DNA of 64,000 nt from Rhizobiaceae bacterium (GTDB lineage Bacteria; Pseudomonadota; Alphaproteobacteria; Rhizobiales; Rhizobiaceae): NCBI GenBank assembly GCA_019635775.1, contig JAHBYU010000012.1, positions 1 to 64,000 on the forward strand. The letters run 5' to 3'. Under the pieces are notes generated by a model. The model saw only the letters and a program-made list of their open reading frames with translations, searched no databases and had not been told where the DNA came from. Positions 36,277-44,704 of the stretch are shown piece by piece. Made by a program: the position numbers and the translations under genes. Within the stretch, counting starts at the first letter, position 1; each line of letters opens with the position of its first letter.

Positions 36277-37851
36277 TCATGCGCCTGCCAGTTGCTGTGC
36301 AAGCATGAAACCGGAGCCTGCACCCGTTCCGGCTCCGGGCCAAGTGGCAGCGCCGATCAGATGCAGATTTGTGATCGGCGTGTTCCAGCGCGCATAGCCC
36401 GGCGCGGGGCGGAACAGGAAGTTCTGCGAAATGTGGTGGCTGCCGCAGACCTGGTCGCCGCCGACGAGATTGGGGTTTTCACGCTCCAGGTCGGCCGGCG
36501 AGAAAACAGAGCGCCCGAGCACCTTGCCCGACAGGCCGGGGGCATGTCTTTCGATCAGCGCGAGAGCCCGGTCGGCATAACGTTCCTTGATTTCGTCCCA
36601 ATGCGCCGGCTCGATCTCGCCTGCGGCATCGCCTTGCACCTGTGCGGGCAATGCACGAACCTGCACCCAAAGCACGTGCTGGCCGTCTGGTGCGCGCGAC
36701 TGATCGACGGTCGTTGGCTGGCCAACGACAAGCACGGGCTCGTCGGGCAGCAATCCCGCGATGGCCTGCTGGTAGGTCCTTGCCATCTGGTCAAGCGACG
36801 GGGCGATGTGAACATAGGCGAAATTCTTGAGTTCCGCGCCGGCCTTCCAGTCCGGCAGTCCATCCAGCGCAAGATGGATCATCATCGTGCCGGGAGCATG
36901 GCGGAATTTTTTCATCGCGCCGTCGAAGCCTGTATCGCCCGAGCCGCGAGGCAGCAGCTTGCCGGCAAGCGCGCCGGGCGCAACGCCTGCGATCACCGCC
37001 TTTGTTGCGGTATGGGTCTCGCCATTGGCGAGCCTGACGCCCGTTGCCTTGCCGCCCGACGTCATGATCTCGACGATTTCCGCGTCGTGGAACACCTTGC
37101 CACCGGCCTTCGCCAGCATGTTTTCCAGTGCGCGTATGACCGTGTCGGCCCCGCCCTTGCCGATGACCATGCCGAAACTCTGATTGGCCATCGATTCGAG
37201 GTAGGGGAAGACCGCTCCGGCGGCGATGTCCGGAGCGAAGTCGAGATGCATTCCCCAGGCCGCAAGCGTCGCCTTGACGTGCGGCGAGACGAAGGTCTCG
37301 TCCAGCCATGCGCGGGGGGAGGATAGAAGAAGCTTGGCGGTATCGAGCGAGCCCTTCACGCCCTTCTTGCGCCACAGGTTCCAGCCCGTGCCGGCGAGCG
37401 ACCTTGCGCTCATGGGCGAGCCGAGCAGACGGAACAGGTGCTCGGCTTCTCCCATGAAGCCACCGGCAAGCCTTCGCCATGCATCTGCATCTTCCTGCGA
37501 GAAGTGCGAGAGCCGTCCAGCCGTCTTTTCGATATCCGTGCTGACGCCGAACCAGCGTCCGTCGGGGAACACAGATGCGAAGCAATCGGCAGCAGGGACG
37601 AATTCCAGCCCTGCCGACTTCAATTCATTTGCATATTTCTTGTGGAATCCCGAACCGGCAAAGAGGCTCAGATTCATTGCGCCAAGGTCATGACGGAAGC
37701 CTGGCAGCGTCACTTCACGCGTCTGGACCGCGCCGCCGCTGACGGGATTTTTCTCAAAAACCGCTGTTTTCCAGCCCTTCAAGGCCAAATGCGCAGCGCA
37801 GGCCAAGCTGTTGTGGCCGGCACCGACAAAGATGGCGTCGAATTCGCTCAC
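36277..37851 (-). CDS. Phytoene-dehydrogenase-like FAD oxidoreductase (first copy)
   Basis: This 524-residue protein has the dinucleotide motif FVGAGHNSLACAAHLALKGW followed by the GG motif in KNPVSGGAVQTREVTLPGF, and the C-terminal NLHLIGAATWPGAGTGAGSGF that closes the FAD site. It belongs to the COG1233 phytoene desaturase/amine oxidase-like group; carotenoid genes are absent nearby, so a carotenoid role is unlikely. It starts with GTG and leads a minus-strand operon with RidA and a peptide-type transporter. It is paralogous to the protein at 38779 and divergent from a cyclase-family hydrolase. It may dehydrogenate an indolic or aromatic-amine substrate. Confidence 0.83.
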   Translation of the reverse strand: MSEFDAIFVGAGHNSLACAAHLALKGWKTAVFEKNPVSGGAVQTREVTLPGFRHDLGAMNLSLFAGSGFHKKYANELKSAGLEFVPAADCFASVFPDGRWFGVSTDIEKTAGRLSHFSQEDADAWRRLAGGFMGEAEHLFRLLGSPMSARSLAGTGWNLWRKKGVKGSLDTAKLLLSSPRAWLDETFVSPHVKATLAAWGMHLDFAPDIAAGAVFPYLESMANQSFGMVIGKGGADTVIRALENMLAKAGGKVFHDAEIVEIMTSGGKATGVRLANGETHTATKAVIAGVAPGALAGKLLPRGSGDTGFDGAMKKFRHAPGTMMIHLALDGLPDWKAGAELKNFAYVHIAPSLDQMARTYQQAIAGLLPDEPVLVVGQPTTVDQSRAPDGQHVLWVQVRALPAQVQGDAAGEIEPAHWDEIKERYADRALALIERHAPGLSGKVLGRSVFSPADLERENPNLVGGDQVCGSHHISQNFLFRPAPGYARWNTPITNLHLIGAATWPGAGTGAGSGFMLAQQLAGA

Positions 37852-37871
37852 GCCCCAGTCCCATTTCCTTT

Positions 37872-37919
37872 AGGCTTAAAGATAATTGCAGATGCATATG
37901 TTTTCGTCTAGTAGCATAT
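37872..37919. promoter_or_regulatory. Divergent promoter region with inverted repeat
   Basis: The 110-base AT-rich gap between the flavoprotein (37851) and the cyclase-family gene (37962) contains AGGCTTAAAGATAAT, similar to AGGCTTGAAATAAT at 5311. It also contains the inverted pair ATATG (37896-37900) and CATAT (37915-37919). It is probably controlled by the MarR protein at 40338. Confidence 0.35.
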
Positions 37920-37961
37920 TGAAGGCCAACAAGAGCTGACGCCATCGACAAGGGGAACCAC

Positions 37962-38753
37962 ATGGACTCTGGAAAACTTCTCGGCGAACTCGCCACCCAG
38001 CTTCTCTCGGGCTCGATCGAGGTCGTCGACCTCACGGCTGTTCTGGGGCCTGATACCCCGCTGATCAAGCTGCCGCCGGAACTCGCGGTCGATACGCCGA
38101 AGGTCGAAATTCACAAGATCTGCGCCTATGACAACAATGGTCCGTGGTGGGCCTGGAACTGGCTGAAGCTTGGCGAGCACTCGGGCACGCATTTCGATGC
38201 GCCGATCCACTGGATTTCAGGCAAGGACTACGCCGACGGTTCTACCGACACGCTGCCGGTGCAGAAGCTCGTTGGCCCCGTCAACGTGCTCGACTTCTCG
38301 AAGGAGGCCGCAGCGGACGCGGATTTCCTGCTGACCGTGGATCACATCAAGGCATGGGAAGCCGAGCATGGCGCGATCAATCCCGGCGAATGGGTTGTCA
38401 TGCGCACCGACTGGTACAAGAAGAACGGCTCGGAAGCGGAATTCCTCAACGCAAACGAGACTGGGCCGCATACGCCCGGTCCGACGGCCGAAGCGATCCT
38501 GTATCTGATCGACAAGGACGTTGCCGGCTGGGGTTCGGAGACCATCGGGACCGACGCGGGTGCTGCCGGCGGCATGGAGCCGCCGTTCCCGGCGCACACA
38601 TTGATGCATAAGGCCAACAAATACGGCCTCGCCAGCCTCTGCCATCTCGACCGGCTGCCGCCCAAGGGCGCGATCCTGATTGCGGCTCCGCTCAAGATCG
38701 AGAAGGGCACGGGCAGCCCGATCCGCGCCATAGCGCTGGTGCCGAAGTCCTGA
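37962..38753 (+). CDS. Cyclase-family metal hydrolase (isatin hydrolase / KynB-like)
   Basis: This 263-residue protein shows the cyclase-superfamily signature KLGEHSGTHFDAPIHW, whose His and Asp residues bind a divalent metal in kynurenine formamidase and isatin hydrolase. Other features are IEVVDLTAVLGPDTPL near the start and GVDT-like GTDAGAAGGMEPPFPAHTLMHKANKYGLASLC. At 263 residues it is nearer isatin hydrolases than bacterial KynB (about 210). It could hydrolyse N-formylkynurenine for the kynA-kynU operon or isatin to isatinate. AAGGGGAACCAC precedes the start. It heads an operon with a flavoprotein, MarR and IorA/IorB-like genes. Confidence 0.85.
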   Translation: MDSGKLLGELATQLLSGSIEVVDLTAVLGPDTPLIKLPPELAVDTPKVEIHKICAYDNNGPWWAWNWLKLGEHSGTHFDAPIHWISGKDYADGSTDTLPVQKLVGPVNVLDFSKEAAADADFLLTVDHIKAWEAEHGAINPGEWVVMRTDWYKKNGSEAEFLNANETGPHTPGPTAEAILYLIDKDVAGWGSETIGTDAGAAGGMEPPFPAHTLMHKANKYGLASLCHLDRLPPKGAILIAAPLKIEKGTGSPIRAIALVPKS

Positions 38754-38778
38754 GGACAAGACCGGAGGCGATGTTCAC

Positions 38779-40338
38779 ATGACCGCCCCCGATCATATCA
38801 TCGTCGGCAGCGGCATCAACGCGCTGGTCTGCGCCGCCATTCTTGGCGGCAAGGGGCGCAAGGTCCTCGTGCTCGAGCGCAACGATCGCATCGGCGGCTG
38901 CATCCGCACCGAGGAGGTCACCGTGCCGGGTTTCGTGCACGACGTGATGGCCACCACCTTCGTGCTGTTCATCACGTCGCCGGCCTATGCGGTGCTCGCC
39001 GCCGATCTTGGCCGGCACGGGCTGGATTTTTGCCATGCCAATGCGCCCACCGGTGTGTTGCGGCCGGACGGAAGCCATCTCATTCAGCACATGGACCGGC
39101 AGGCCAACGTGGCGGCCTTCGGCGAGGACGGCGCGCAGTACGCCGCTGACGTCGATGAGATCGGCAGCAATGCCGGCCTGTTGTTCGGCCTGCTCGGCGG
39201 TAGCCTATGGTCGTGGCCGACCTTCAAGCTGTTGTTTGCCGAGGCACGAAAGCGCGGGCCGCGCGGACTGGCCGCCTTCATGGGCGAGGCGCTGACATCC
39301 TCGCGAAGCTGGCTGGAAAGCTCCTACAAGTCCGATCTGACGCGCGCCCTGTGGGCGCCGTGGTCGCTGCATGCCGGCATCGGCCCGGAAGATGCGTTTT
39401 CGGGTCAGATCGCCAAGGTGATCGCCTTTGCCCTTGAGGCTGCGGGCGCACCGATCGTCAAGGGCGGGGCGAAGAACATCCTCGCCGCCTTCGAAGCTCT
39501 CATCACGGAAAAGGGCGGGGAGATCCGCACCGGTGCGGATGTCGAAGCCGTCGTCGTCGAAGGCGGCAAGGCAACCGGCGTTCGACTTGCCTCCGGAGAG
39601 ACGATCAAGGCCGGCAGAGGTGTGATCTGCTCGGTCACGCCGACGCAGCTTTACGAGCGCCTTCTCGGCAAGGACGCGCCTGCGGGCGATGTCGCCGCAA
39701 CAAAAGCCTATCGCTACGGCAAGGGAAATTTCCAGATACACTATGCCCTGGATCGCCCGCCGGCGTGGCGCAAGAAGGAGCTTGGCGAGGTCGCATTGCT
39801 GCATCTGACGCCGGGCCTCGACGGCGTGTCCAAGGCGTCGAACGAAGCGGTGCGCGGCATGCTGCCGGAAGTGCCGACAATCTGCATTGGCCAGCCGCAT
39901 GCGCTCGATCCATCACGGTGTCCGCCCGGCAAGGCGATCCTCTGGCTGCAGCTTCCCGAAGCGCCGCGCCACATAAAGGGCGATGCAGCAGGCAAGCTGA
40001 AGGCACCCGCCGACGGCAGGTGGACCGAAGATTTGCGCGAAGCCTATGCAGACCGCGTGGAGGACATCCTCGCATCCCATGTCGACGCTTTCTCCGCGAC
40101 GGTGCTTGGCCGGCGCGCCTACTCGCCCGCCGATCTGGAGGCGATGAACATCAACCTCGTCGGCGGCGATCCGTATGGCGGATCCTCGACGATAGACCAG
40201 TCTTTCCTGTGGCGTCCTTTCAAGTCCAGCCGCAACCACGAGACGGGGATCAGGGATCTCTATCATATCGGTGCGTCGACCCATCCGGGCGCGGGCCTGG
40301 GCGGCGGGTCCGGCTTCCTGTTGGGGAGCAGGCTCTGA
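38779..40338 (+). CDS. Phytoene-dehydrogenase-like FAD oxidoreductase (second copy)
   Basis: This 519-residue COG1233-type flavoprotein has IVGSGINALVCAAILGGKGRKVLVLERNDRIGGCIRTEEVTVPGF and the closing motif LYHIGASTHPGAGLGGGSGFLLG. It resembles the flavoprotein at 36277 along its length, including a C-terminal PADLEAMNINLVGGDPYGGSS segment. It lies 25 bases after the cyclase-family gene and overlaps the marR start by one base. Two paralogues on either side of one promoter suggest successive or alternative oxidations in the same route. Confidence 0.85.
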   Translation: MTAPDHIIVGSGINALVCAAILGGKGRKVLVLERNDRIGGCIRTEEVTVPGFVHDVMATTFVLFITSPAYAVLAADLGRHGLDFCHANAPTGVLRPDGSHLIQHMDRQANVAAFGEDGAQYAADVDEIGSNAGLLFGLLGGSLWSWPTFKLLFAEARKRGPRGLAAFMGEALTSSRSWLESSYKSDLTRALWAPWSLHAGIGPEDAFSGQIAKVIAFALEAAGAPIVKGGAKNILAAFEALITEKGGEIRTGADVEAVVVEGGKATGVRLASGETIKAGRGVICSVTPTQLYERLLGKDAPAGDVAATKAYRYGKGNFQIHYALDRPPAWRKKELGEVALLHLTPGLDGVSKASNEAVRGMLPEVPTICIGQPHALDPSRCPPGKAILWLQLPEAPRHIKGDAAGKLKAPADGRWTEDLREAYADRVEDILASHVDAFSATVLGRRAYSPADLEAMNINLVGGDPYGGSSTIDQSFLWRPFKSSRNHETGIRDLYHIGASTHPGAGLGGGSGFLLGSRL

Positions 40339-40820
40339 TGGATCAGAAGGTCACCGAGAAGCGCGAGCGGATTTCGACGCTTGGCCAGATCGGACTGCAG
40401 CAGTTCGCGCCCTATCTTATGAACCGGATCATGGGACGCTACAACGCGACGCTTCGCGAGGCCTATGGACGGGAGGGGCGTGCTGTCGCGCAGGTGCGCA
40501 TGCTGGCGGTTCTGGCGGTAAGCGACGGCGTGACCGTCGGCGACCTGGCTGTCTACGCCGTCATCGAGCAGTCGACGCTGTCGCGCACGCTCGACGCGAT
40601 GGAACATGACGGGCTGGTGCGCCGTGAACTGGCCGAGAGCGACAGCCGCGTGCGCAAGGTATTTCTGACCGATGAGGGACGCGCCGAGTTCAATCGCGTC
40701 TGGCCGGCGATGCATGACGCGTTCGAGAGGATGTTCGACGAGATAGACGACGCTGAATATTCGGCCTTTGTGGTGACGCTGCAGAAGATGCTGAGGAACA
40801 TCCGAAAGCACGACATCTAA
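40338..40820 (+). CDS. MarR-family transcriptional regulator
   Basis: This 160-residue protein has the winged helix DGVTVGDLAVYAVIEQSTLSRTLDAMEHDGLVRRELAESDSRVRKVFLTDEGRAEF, a textbook MarR pattern. The ATG at 40338 overlaps the flavoprotein stop (TGATG); a larger in-frame reading is the shadow of the flavoprotein gene. It probably represses the divergent promoter near 37900 in response to an aromatic or indolic ligand. Confidence 0.9.
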   Translation: MDQKVTEKRERISTLGQIGLQQFAPYLMNRIMGRYNATLREAYGREGRAVAQVRMLAVLAVSDGVTVGDLAVYAVIEQSTLSRTLDAMEHDGLVRRELAESDSRVRKVFLTDEGRAEFNRVWPAMHDAFERMFDEIDDAEYSAFVVTLQKMLRNIRKHDI

Positions 40821-40881
40821 GAAATCGATACGCAGCGCCGCGCTGGAGGGCAGCGGCGGCAACGGAAACAGGACAAAGAAG

Positions 40882-43035
40882 ATGGCCGAGCGGTCATTCG
40901 CCAAGGAAGTGGAGAAGCTGAGGCTGGGTGACGGCGAGGAATTCGCCGGCGAAGGCATCCTCGCCATCACCAAGGCCTTGCTGCAATGCGGCGTGGGCTA
41001 TGTCGGCGGCTATCAGGGCGCGCCGATCAGCCACCTGATGGACGTGCTGGCCGACGCGCAGGACATTCTGGGCGAACTCGGCGTGCATTTCGAAGCGTCT
41101 GCATCCGAAGCGACCGCCACCGCGATGCTGGCGGCATCGGTGCATTACCCGATCCGCGGCGCGGCGACGTTCAAGTCCACCGTCGGCACCAACGTGGCCT
41201 CCGACGCGCTCGCCAACCTTGCGTCCGGTGGTGTGACCGGCGGGGCACTCATCATCGTGGGCGAGGACTATGGGGAAGGCTCCTCGATCATGCAGGAGCG
41301 CAGCCACGCCTTCGCGATGAAGAGCCAGGTCTGGCTGCTCGATCCGCGCCCGAACCTGCCTTCCATCGTGAAGGCCGTCGAAGACGGTTTCGAGCTTTCG
41401 GAAGTCTCCAACACGCCCGTCATGCTGCAGGTGCGCATCCGCTGCTGCCACGTGCACGGCAAGTTCATCGCCAAGGACAACAAACGCCCTGCGATGACGG
41501 TGGCCGACGCGCTGGACAATCCCCGCCGCGATACCGGCCGTATCGTTCTGCCGCCAGCGTCCTTCCTGCATGAGAAGGAGAAGGTGGCGAAACGCTGGCC
41601 GGCCGCGGTCGACTTTATCCGCAACAACAACATCAACGAGTTCTTCGGGCCCGGCGCCGGTTCGGTAGGCATCGTCATGCAAGGCGGTATGTACAATGCC
41701 GTGATCCGGGCGTTGCAGCGCCTTGGGCTTGCCGACGCCTATGGCGAGACGGACGTGCCGCTTTATGTGCTGAACGCGGTCTACCCCCTCATCGACGACG
41801 AATTCCTGGAGTTCTGCGAGGGCAAGGATTCGGTTCTCGTGGTTGAGGAAGGCCAGCCCAACTATATCGAGCAGGCTTTTGCCGCCATGCTGCACAAGGC
41901 CGGGCGTGGAACGCGGCTGGTCGGCAAGGAGTATCTCCCGGTCGCCGGCGAATACACCGGGCAGGTGATGCTGGACGGGCTTGGGGCTTTCCTGCGTACC
42001 GAAGCGCCACAGCTTCTTTCGGCCGAAATTCGCGCTCCGAACAAGTCCGGCGAAGGCGAGGAAATACCCGACCTGAGCAAGGTCGTACCGGGCCGCCCGC
42101 CGGGCTTCTGTATCGGCTGTCCGGAACGGCCGATCTTCGCCGCGACCAAGCTTGTCGAGCAGGAACTCGGCAAGCACCACATCGCGTCCGACATCGGCTG
42201 CCACCTGTTCTCGATCATGCCGCCCTTCGAGCTTGGCGCGACAACGATGGGTTACGGCCTCGGGCCTGCCTCCGCTTCCGCCTTCAATTCGCCCGAAGCG
42301 AAACGGCGCTCCATCTCGTTCGTTGGCGACGGCGGTTTCTGGCACAACGGCCTGACGTCTTCCGTCGGCAACGCCGTCTTCAACAGGAATGACGGCGTGA
42401 TCGTGATCGTCGACAATTTCTATTCGGCGGCGACCGGCGGGCAGGACATCCTGTCGTCACGTGCGAACAACCGGACGAAATCGACGCAGCACCCGATTAC
42501 CAAGGCGGTCGAGGGGATGGGCGTGAAATGGCTGCGCCATATCGACCGGACCTATGATGTCGGAAAGGTGCAGGCGACGCTGAAGGAGGCGCTGACGACC
42601 GAGGAGGGCGGACCGAAGGTCATCGTCGCCTCTTCGGAATGCATGCTCAACCGTCAGCGCCGCGAACGTCCGCTGGTCAACCAGGCAATCAAGGACGGCG
42701 CGCGCGTCGTGAAGCCCAAATTCGGCGTGGACGAAGACATCTGCACGGGCGACCACGCCTGCATGCGGCTGTCCGGTTGCCCGTCGCTGTCGGTAAAGTC
42801 CCTGGACGATCCGCTGCGAGACGATCCGGTGGCGAGCATCGACCAGAATTGCGTCGGCTGCGGCAACTGCGGCGAGGTGGCGGATGCTGCCGTGCTCTGC
42901 CCATCCTTCTATCGTGCCGACGTCGTCCACAATCCGAGCGGTTGGGATCGCTTCATGGACAGGATGCGCAGCGGCGTGATCGGTTTCCTCCAGCGCCGAC
43001 GCGAAGGCCGCCGGCTGGTCTTCGCCGATGCTTGA
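40882..43035 (+). CDS. Indolepyruvate:ferredoxin oxidoreductase alpha-like subunit
   Basis: This 717-residue ThDP/Fe-S protein is of the IorA type. The N-terminal pyrimidine-binding domain (GVGYVGGYQGAPISHLMDVL) is followed by VNTAVYPL-like and ACIGCPERP-like segments (FCIGCPERPIFAATKLVE) and the ThDP motif VGDGGFWHNGLTSSVGNAVFNRNDGVIVIVDN. A C-terminal ferredoxin domain has a second cluster CVGCGNCGEVADAAVLCP and an irregular first cysteine set (CTGDHACMRLSGCPS). Such enzymes oxidatively decarboxylate aryl 2-oxoacids to acyl-CoA. With the preceding hydrolase, indolepyruvate or isatinate are candidate substrates. It overlaps the next gene by 8 bases. Confidence 0.88.
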   Translation: MAERSFAKEVEKLRLGDGEEFAGEGILAITKALLQCGVGYVGGYQGAPISHLMDVLADAQDILGELGVHFEASASEATATAMLAASVHYPIRGAATFKSTVGTNVASDALANLASGGVTGGALIIVGEDYGEGSSIMQERSHAFAMKSQVWLLDPRPNLPSIVKAVEDGFELSEVSNTPVMLQVRIRCCHVHGKFIAKDNKRPAMTVADALDNPRRDTGRIVLPPASFLHEKEKVAKRWPAAVDFIRNNNINEFFGPGAGSVGIVMQGGMYNAVIRALQRLGLADAYGETDVPLYVLNAVYPLIDDEFLEFCEGKDSVLVVEEGQPNYIEQAFAAMLHKAGRGTRLVGKEYLPVAGEYTGQVMLDGLGAFLRTEAPQLLSAEIRAPNKSGEGEEIPDLSKVVPGRPPGFCIGCPERPIFAATKLVEQELGKHHIASDIGCHLFSIMPPFELGATTMGYGLGPASASAFNSPEAKRRSISFVGDGGFWHNGLTSSVGNAVFNRNDGVIVIVDNFYSAATGGQDILSSRANNRTKSTQHPITKAVEGMGVKWLRHIDRTYDVGKVQATLKEALTTEEGGPKVIVASSECMLNRQRRERPLVNQAIKDGARVVKPKFGVDEDICTGDHACMRLSGCPSLSVKSLDDPLRDDPVASIDQNCVGCGNCGEVADAAVLCPSFYRADVVHNPSGWDRFMDRMRSGVIGFLQRRREGRRLVFADA

Positions 43036-44653
43036 TGCAGTCTCGAGGTCCGGCACGCGGCAGAACGCCGGCGACGGCGGCATGATCAAGATCGCCGTCC
43101 TTGCCGTTGGCGGGCAGGGCGGTGGCGTGCTTTCCGACTGGATTGTCGATGTCGCCGAACGCAACGGCTATCTTGCGCAGTCCACTTCGGTTGCTGGCGT
43201 GGCCCAGCGGACCGGCGCTACGATCTATTATATCGAGATGTGCCCCGACAAAGGCAGGCTGCCGGTCTTTGCCCTTTCGCCATCGCAGGGCGATGTAGAC
43301 GTGCTGGTCGCAGCGGAACTGATGGAGGCAGGCCGCGCCATCATGCGCGGCTTCGTGACGCCGGAGAAGACGACACTCATCGCCTCGTCGCACCGCATCG
43401 CCGCCGTATCCGAGAAGATCGAGCCGGGCGATGGACGGGCATCATCCGCAAAGGTGCGGGAGACGGCCGAACTTGCCTCGAAGCGTTTCATAGCCTTCGA
43501 CATGGAGAAGATTGCTGTGCAGGCCGGCTCGGTGGTTTCGGCCAGCCTGTTCGGCGCATTGGCCGGCTCCGGGGTGCTTCCCTTCCCGCGCGAAAGCTAT
43601 GAAGCGACAATCAATGCGTCCGGTCGCGGCGTCAAGGCGAGCCTTGCGGCTTTCACTGGCGGTTATGAGGGTGCTCGCGGCCACAAGGTCCACATTGCAC
43701 GCGCCGTCGAGCCGGGTGGACCCGATGATCAGGCTGCGGTGCATAGCACGGTCACTTCCGCGACGGCCGCCGAGAATGCGGCTCCGGTCGAAGACAAGAC
43801 TGCCGAGGTAGAAGGCCCGCGTCGGCTTGTCGCCGGCTGGCAGGAACTTGTGTCGCGCATCGAGGAACTGCCCGTGCTGGTCCGCGACATGACGATGCGC
43901 GGGCTGCGCAAGGTCGTGGACTATCAGGACACGCGCTACGGCGCCGAATATCTCGATCGCCTGGACCGGGTGGTTGCGCTGGATACGGAGGGGCAGGACT
44001 ACGCGCTGTCCATCGCGGCGGCCAAGCATCTCGCCAACGCGCTTTGCTATGACGACATGATTCGCGTCGCCGACCTCAAGACACGCTCGACGCGCGCTGC
44101 GCGCGTTCGCCGGGAGGTTGGCGTGAAGGGTGACACGATCCTGCAGACCACCGAATATTTCCATCCGCGAGTCGAGGAATTCTGCGGTGCGATGCCGGCG
44201 GCCATCGGCGCTTACATCGAGAACCGCCCGAAGCTTGCCGCTTTCATCGACCGCCGCATCAACAAGGGTCGCCGCATCCGCACCGACAGCTTTTCGGGCT
44301 TTGCCATGCTCTGGCTGATTGGCGGCATGCGCCGCTTCCGGCGCGGGCTGCTGCGACACCGGGTCGAGCAGAAGCATCTCGACCGCTGGTACGATCTGGC
44401 GCTGGAAACCGTGCCGCGGGACTATGCGCTGGCAGTGGAAATTGTAAACACGCGCCGCCTGATCAAGGGCTACAGCGACACCCACGTCCGCGCGCAGTCC
44501 AAGTTCGACCGCGTACTGTCTGCCCTGCCGATGCTGAAGGGCCGGCCAGATGCCGCCGACTGGCTCCGTCGCTTGCGCGAGGCAGCGCTCAAGGACGAAA
44601 AAGGCGACATGCTCGACGGCGCGCTGAAGACAGTGGCAACGCTGGGCGAGTAG
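43028..44653 (+). CDS. Indolepyruvate oxidoreductase beta-like subunit with C-terminal extension
   Basis: This 541-residue protein starts with a gamma-type 2-oxoacid oxidoreductase domain (MIKIAVLAVGGQGGGVLSDWIVDVAE and TSVAGVAQRTGATIYYIEM; about residues 19-205), as in IorB. It continues with a roughly 300-residue helical extension (RIEELPVLVRDMTMRGLRKVVDYQD through LRRLREAALKDEKGD) found in the long beta-family proteins that pair with IorA-like partners. The start is either ATG 43028 (8-base overlap) or 43082, where the conserved part begins. The extension's role is unknown. Confidence 0.85.
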   Translation: MLDAVSRSGTRQNAGDGGMIKIAVLAVGGQGGGVLSDWIVDVAERNGYLAQSTSVAGVAQRTGATIYYIEMCPDKGRLPVFALSPSQGDVDVLVAAELMEAGRAIMRGFVTPEKTTLIASSHRIAAVSEKIEPGDGRASSAKVRETAELASKRFIAFDMEKIAVQAGSVVSASLFGALAGSGVLPFPRESYEATINASGRGVKASLAAFTGGYEGARGHKVHIARAVEPGGPDDQAAVHSTVTSATAAENAAPVEDKTAEVEGPRRLVAGWQELVSRIEELPVLVRDMTMRGLRKVVDYQDTRYGAEYLDRLDRVVALDTEGQDYALSIAAAKHLANALCYDDMIRVADLKTRSTRAARVRREVGVKGDTILQTTEYFHPRVEEFCGAMPAAIGAYIENRPKLAAFIDRRINKGRRIRTDSFSGFAMLWLIGGMRRFRRGLLRHRVEQKHLDRWYDLALETVPRDYALAVEIVNTRRLIKGYSDTHVRAQSKFDRVLSALPMLKGRPDAADWLRRLREAALKDEKGDMLDGALKTVATLGE

Positions 44654-44668
44654 CCTGGAGGTGCCGAA

Positions 44669-44700
44669 ATTGACTTTTGTCAGCAGTCGTGACTATTGTC
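44669..44700. promoter_or_regulatory. Two operator-like half-sites before the SorC regulator gene
   Basis: ATTGACTTTTGTC (44669-44681) and CGTGACTATTGTC (44688-44700) match the arm ATTGACAATTGCC of the palindrome at 51522-51550 in 10 and 9 of 13 positions. They are 19 bases apart, in the same orientation, directly upstream of the regulator start, suggesting autoregulation. Confidence 0.5.
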
Positions 44701-44704
44701 GATC

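Noticed and set aside
40894-42345. 483-codon minus-strand frame antisense to the IorA-like gene.
   Set aside because: The IorA-like gene has ThDP and Fe-S motifs; the antisense frame has none.
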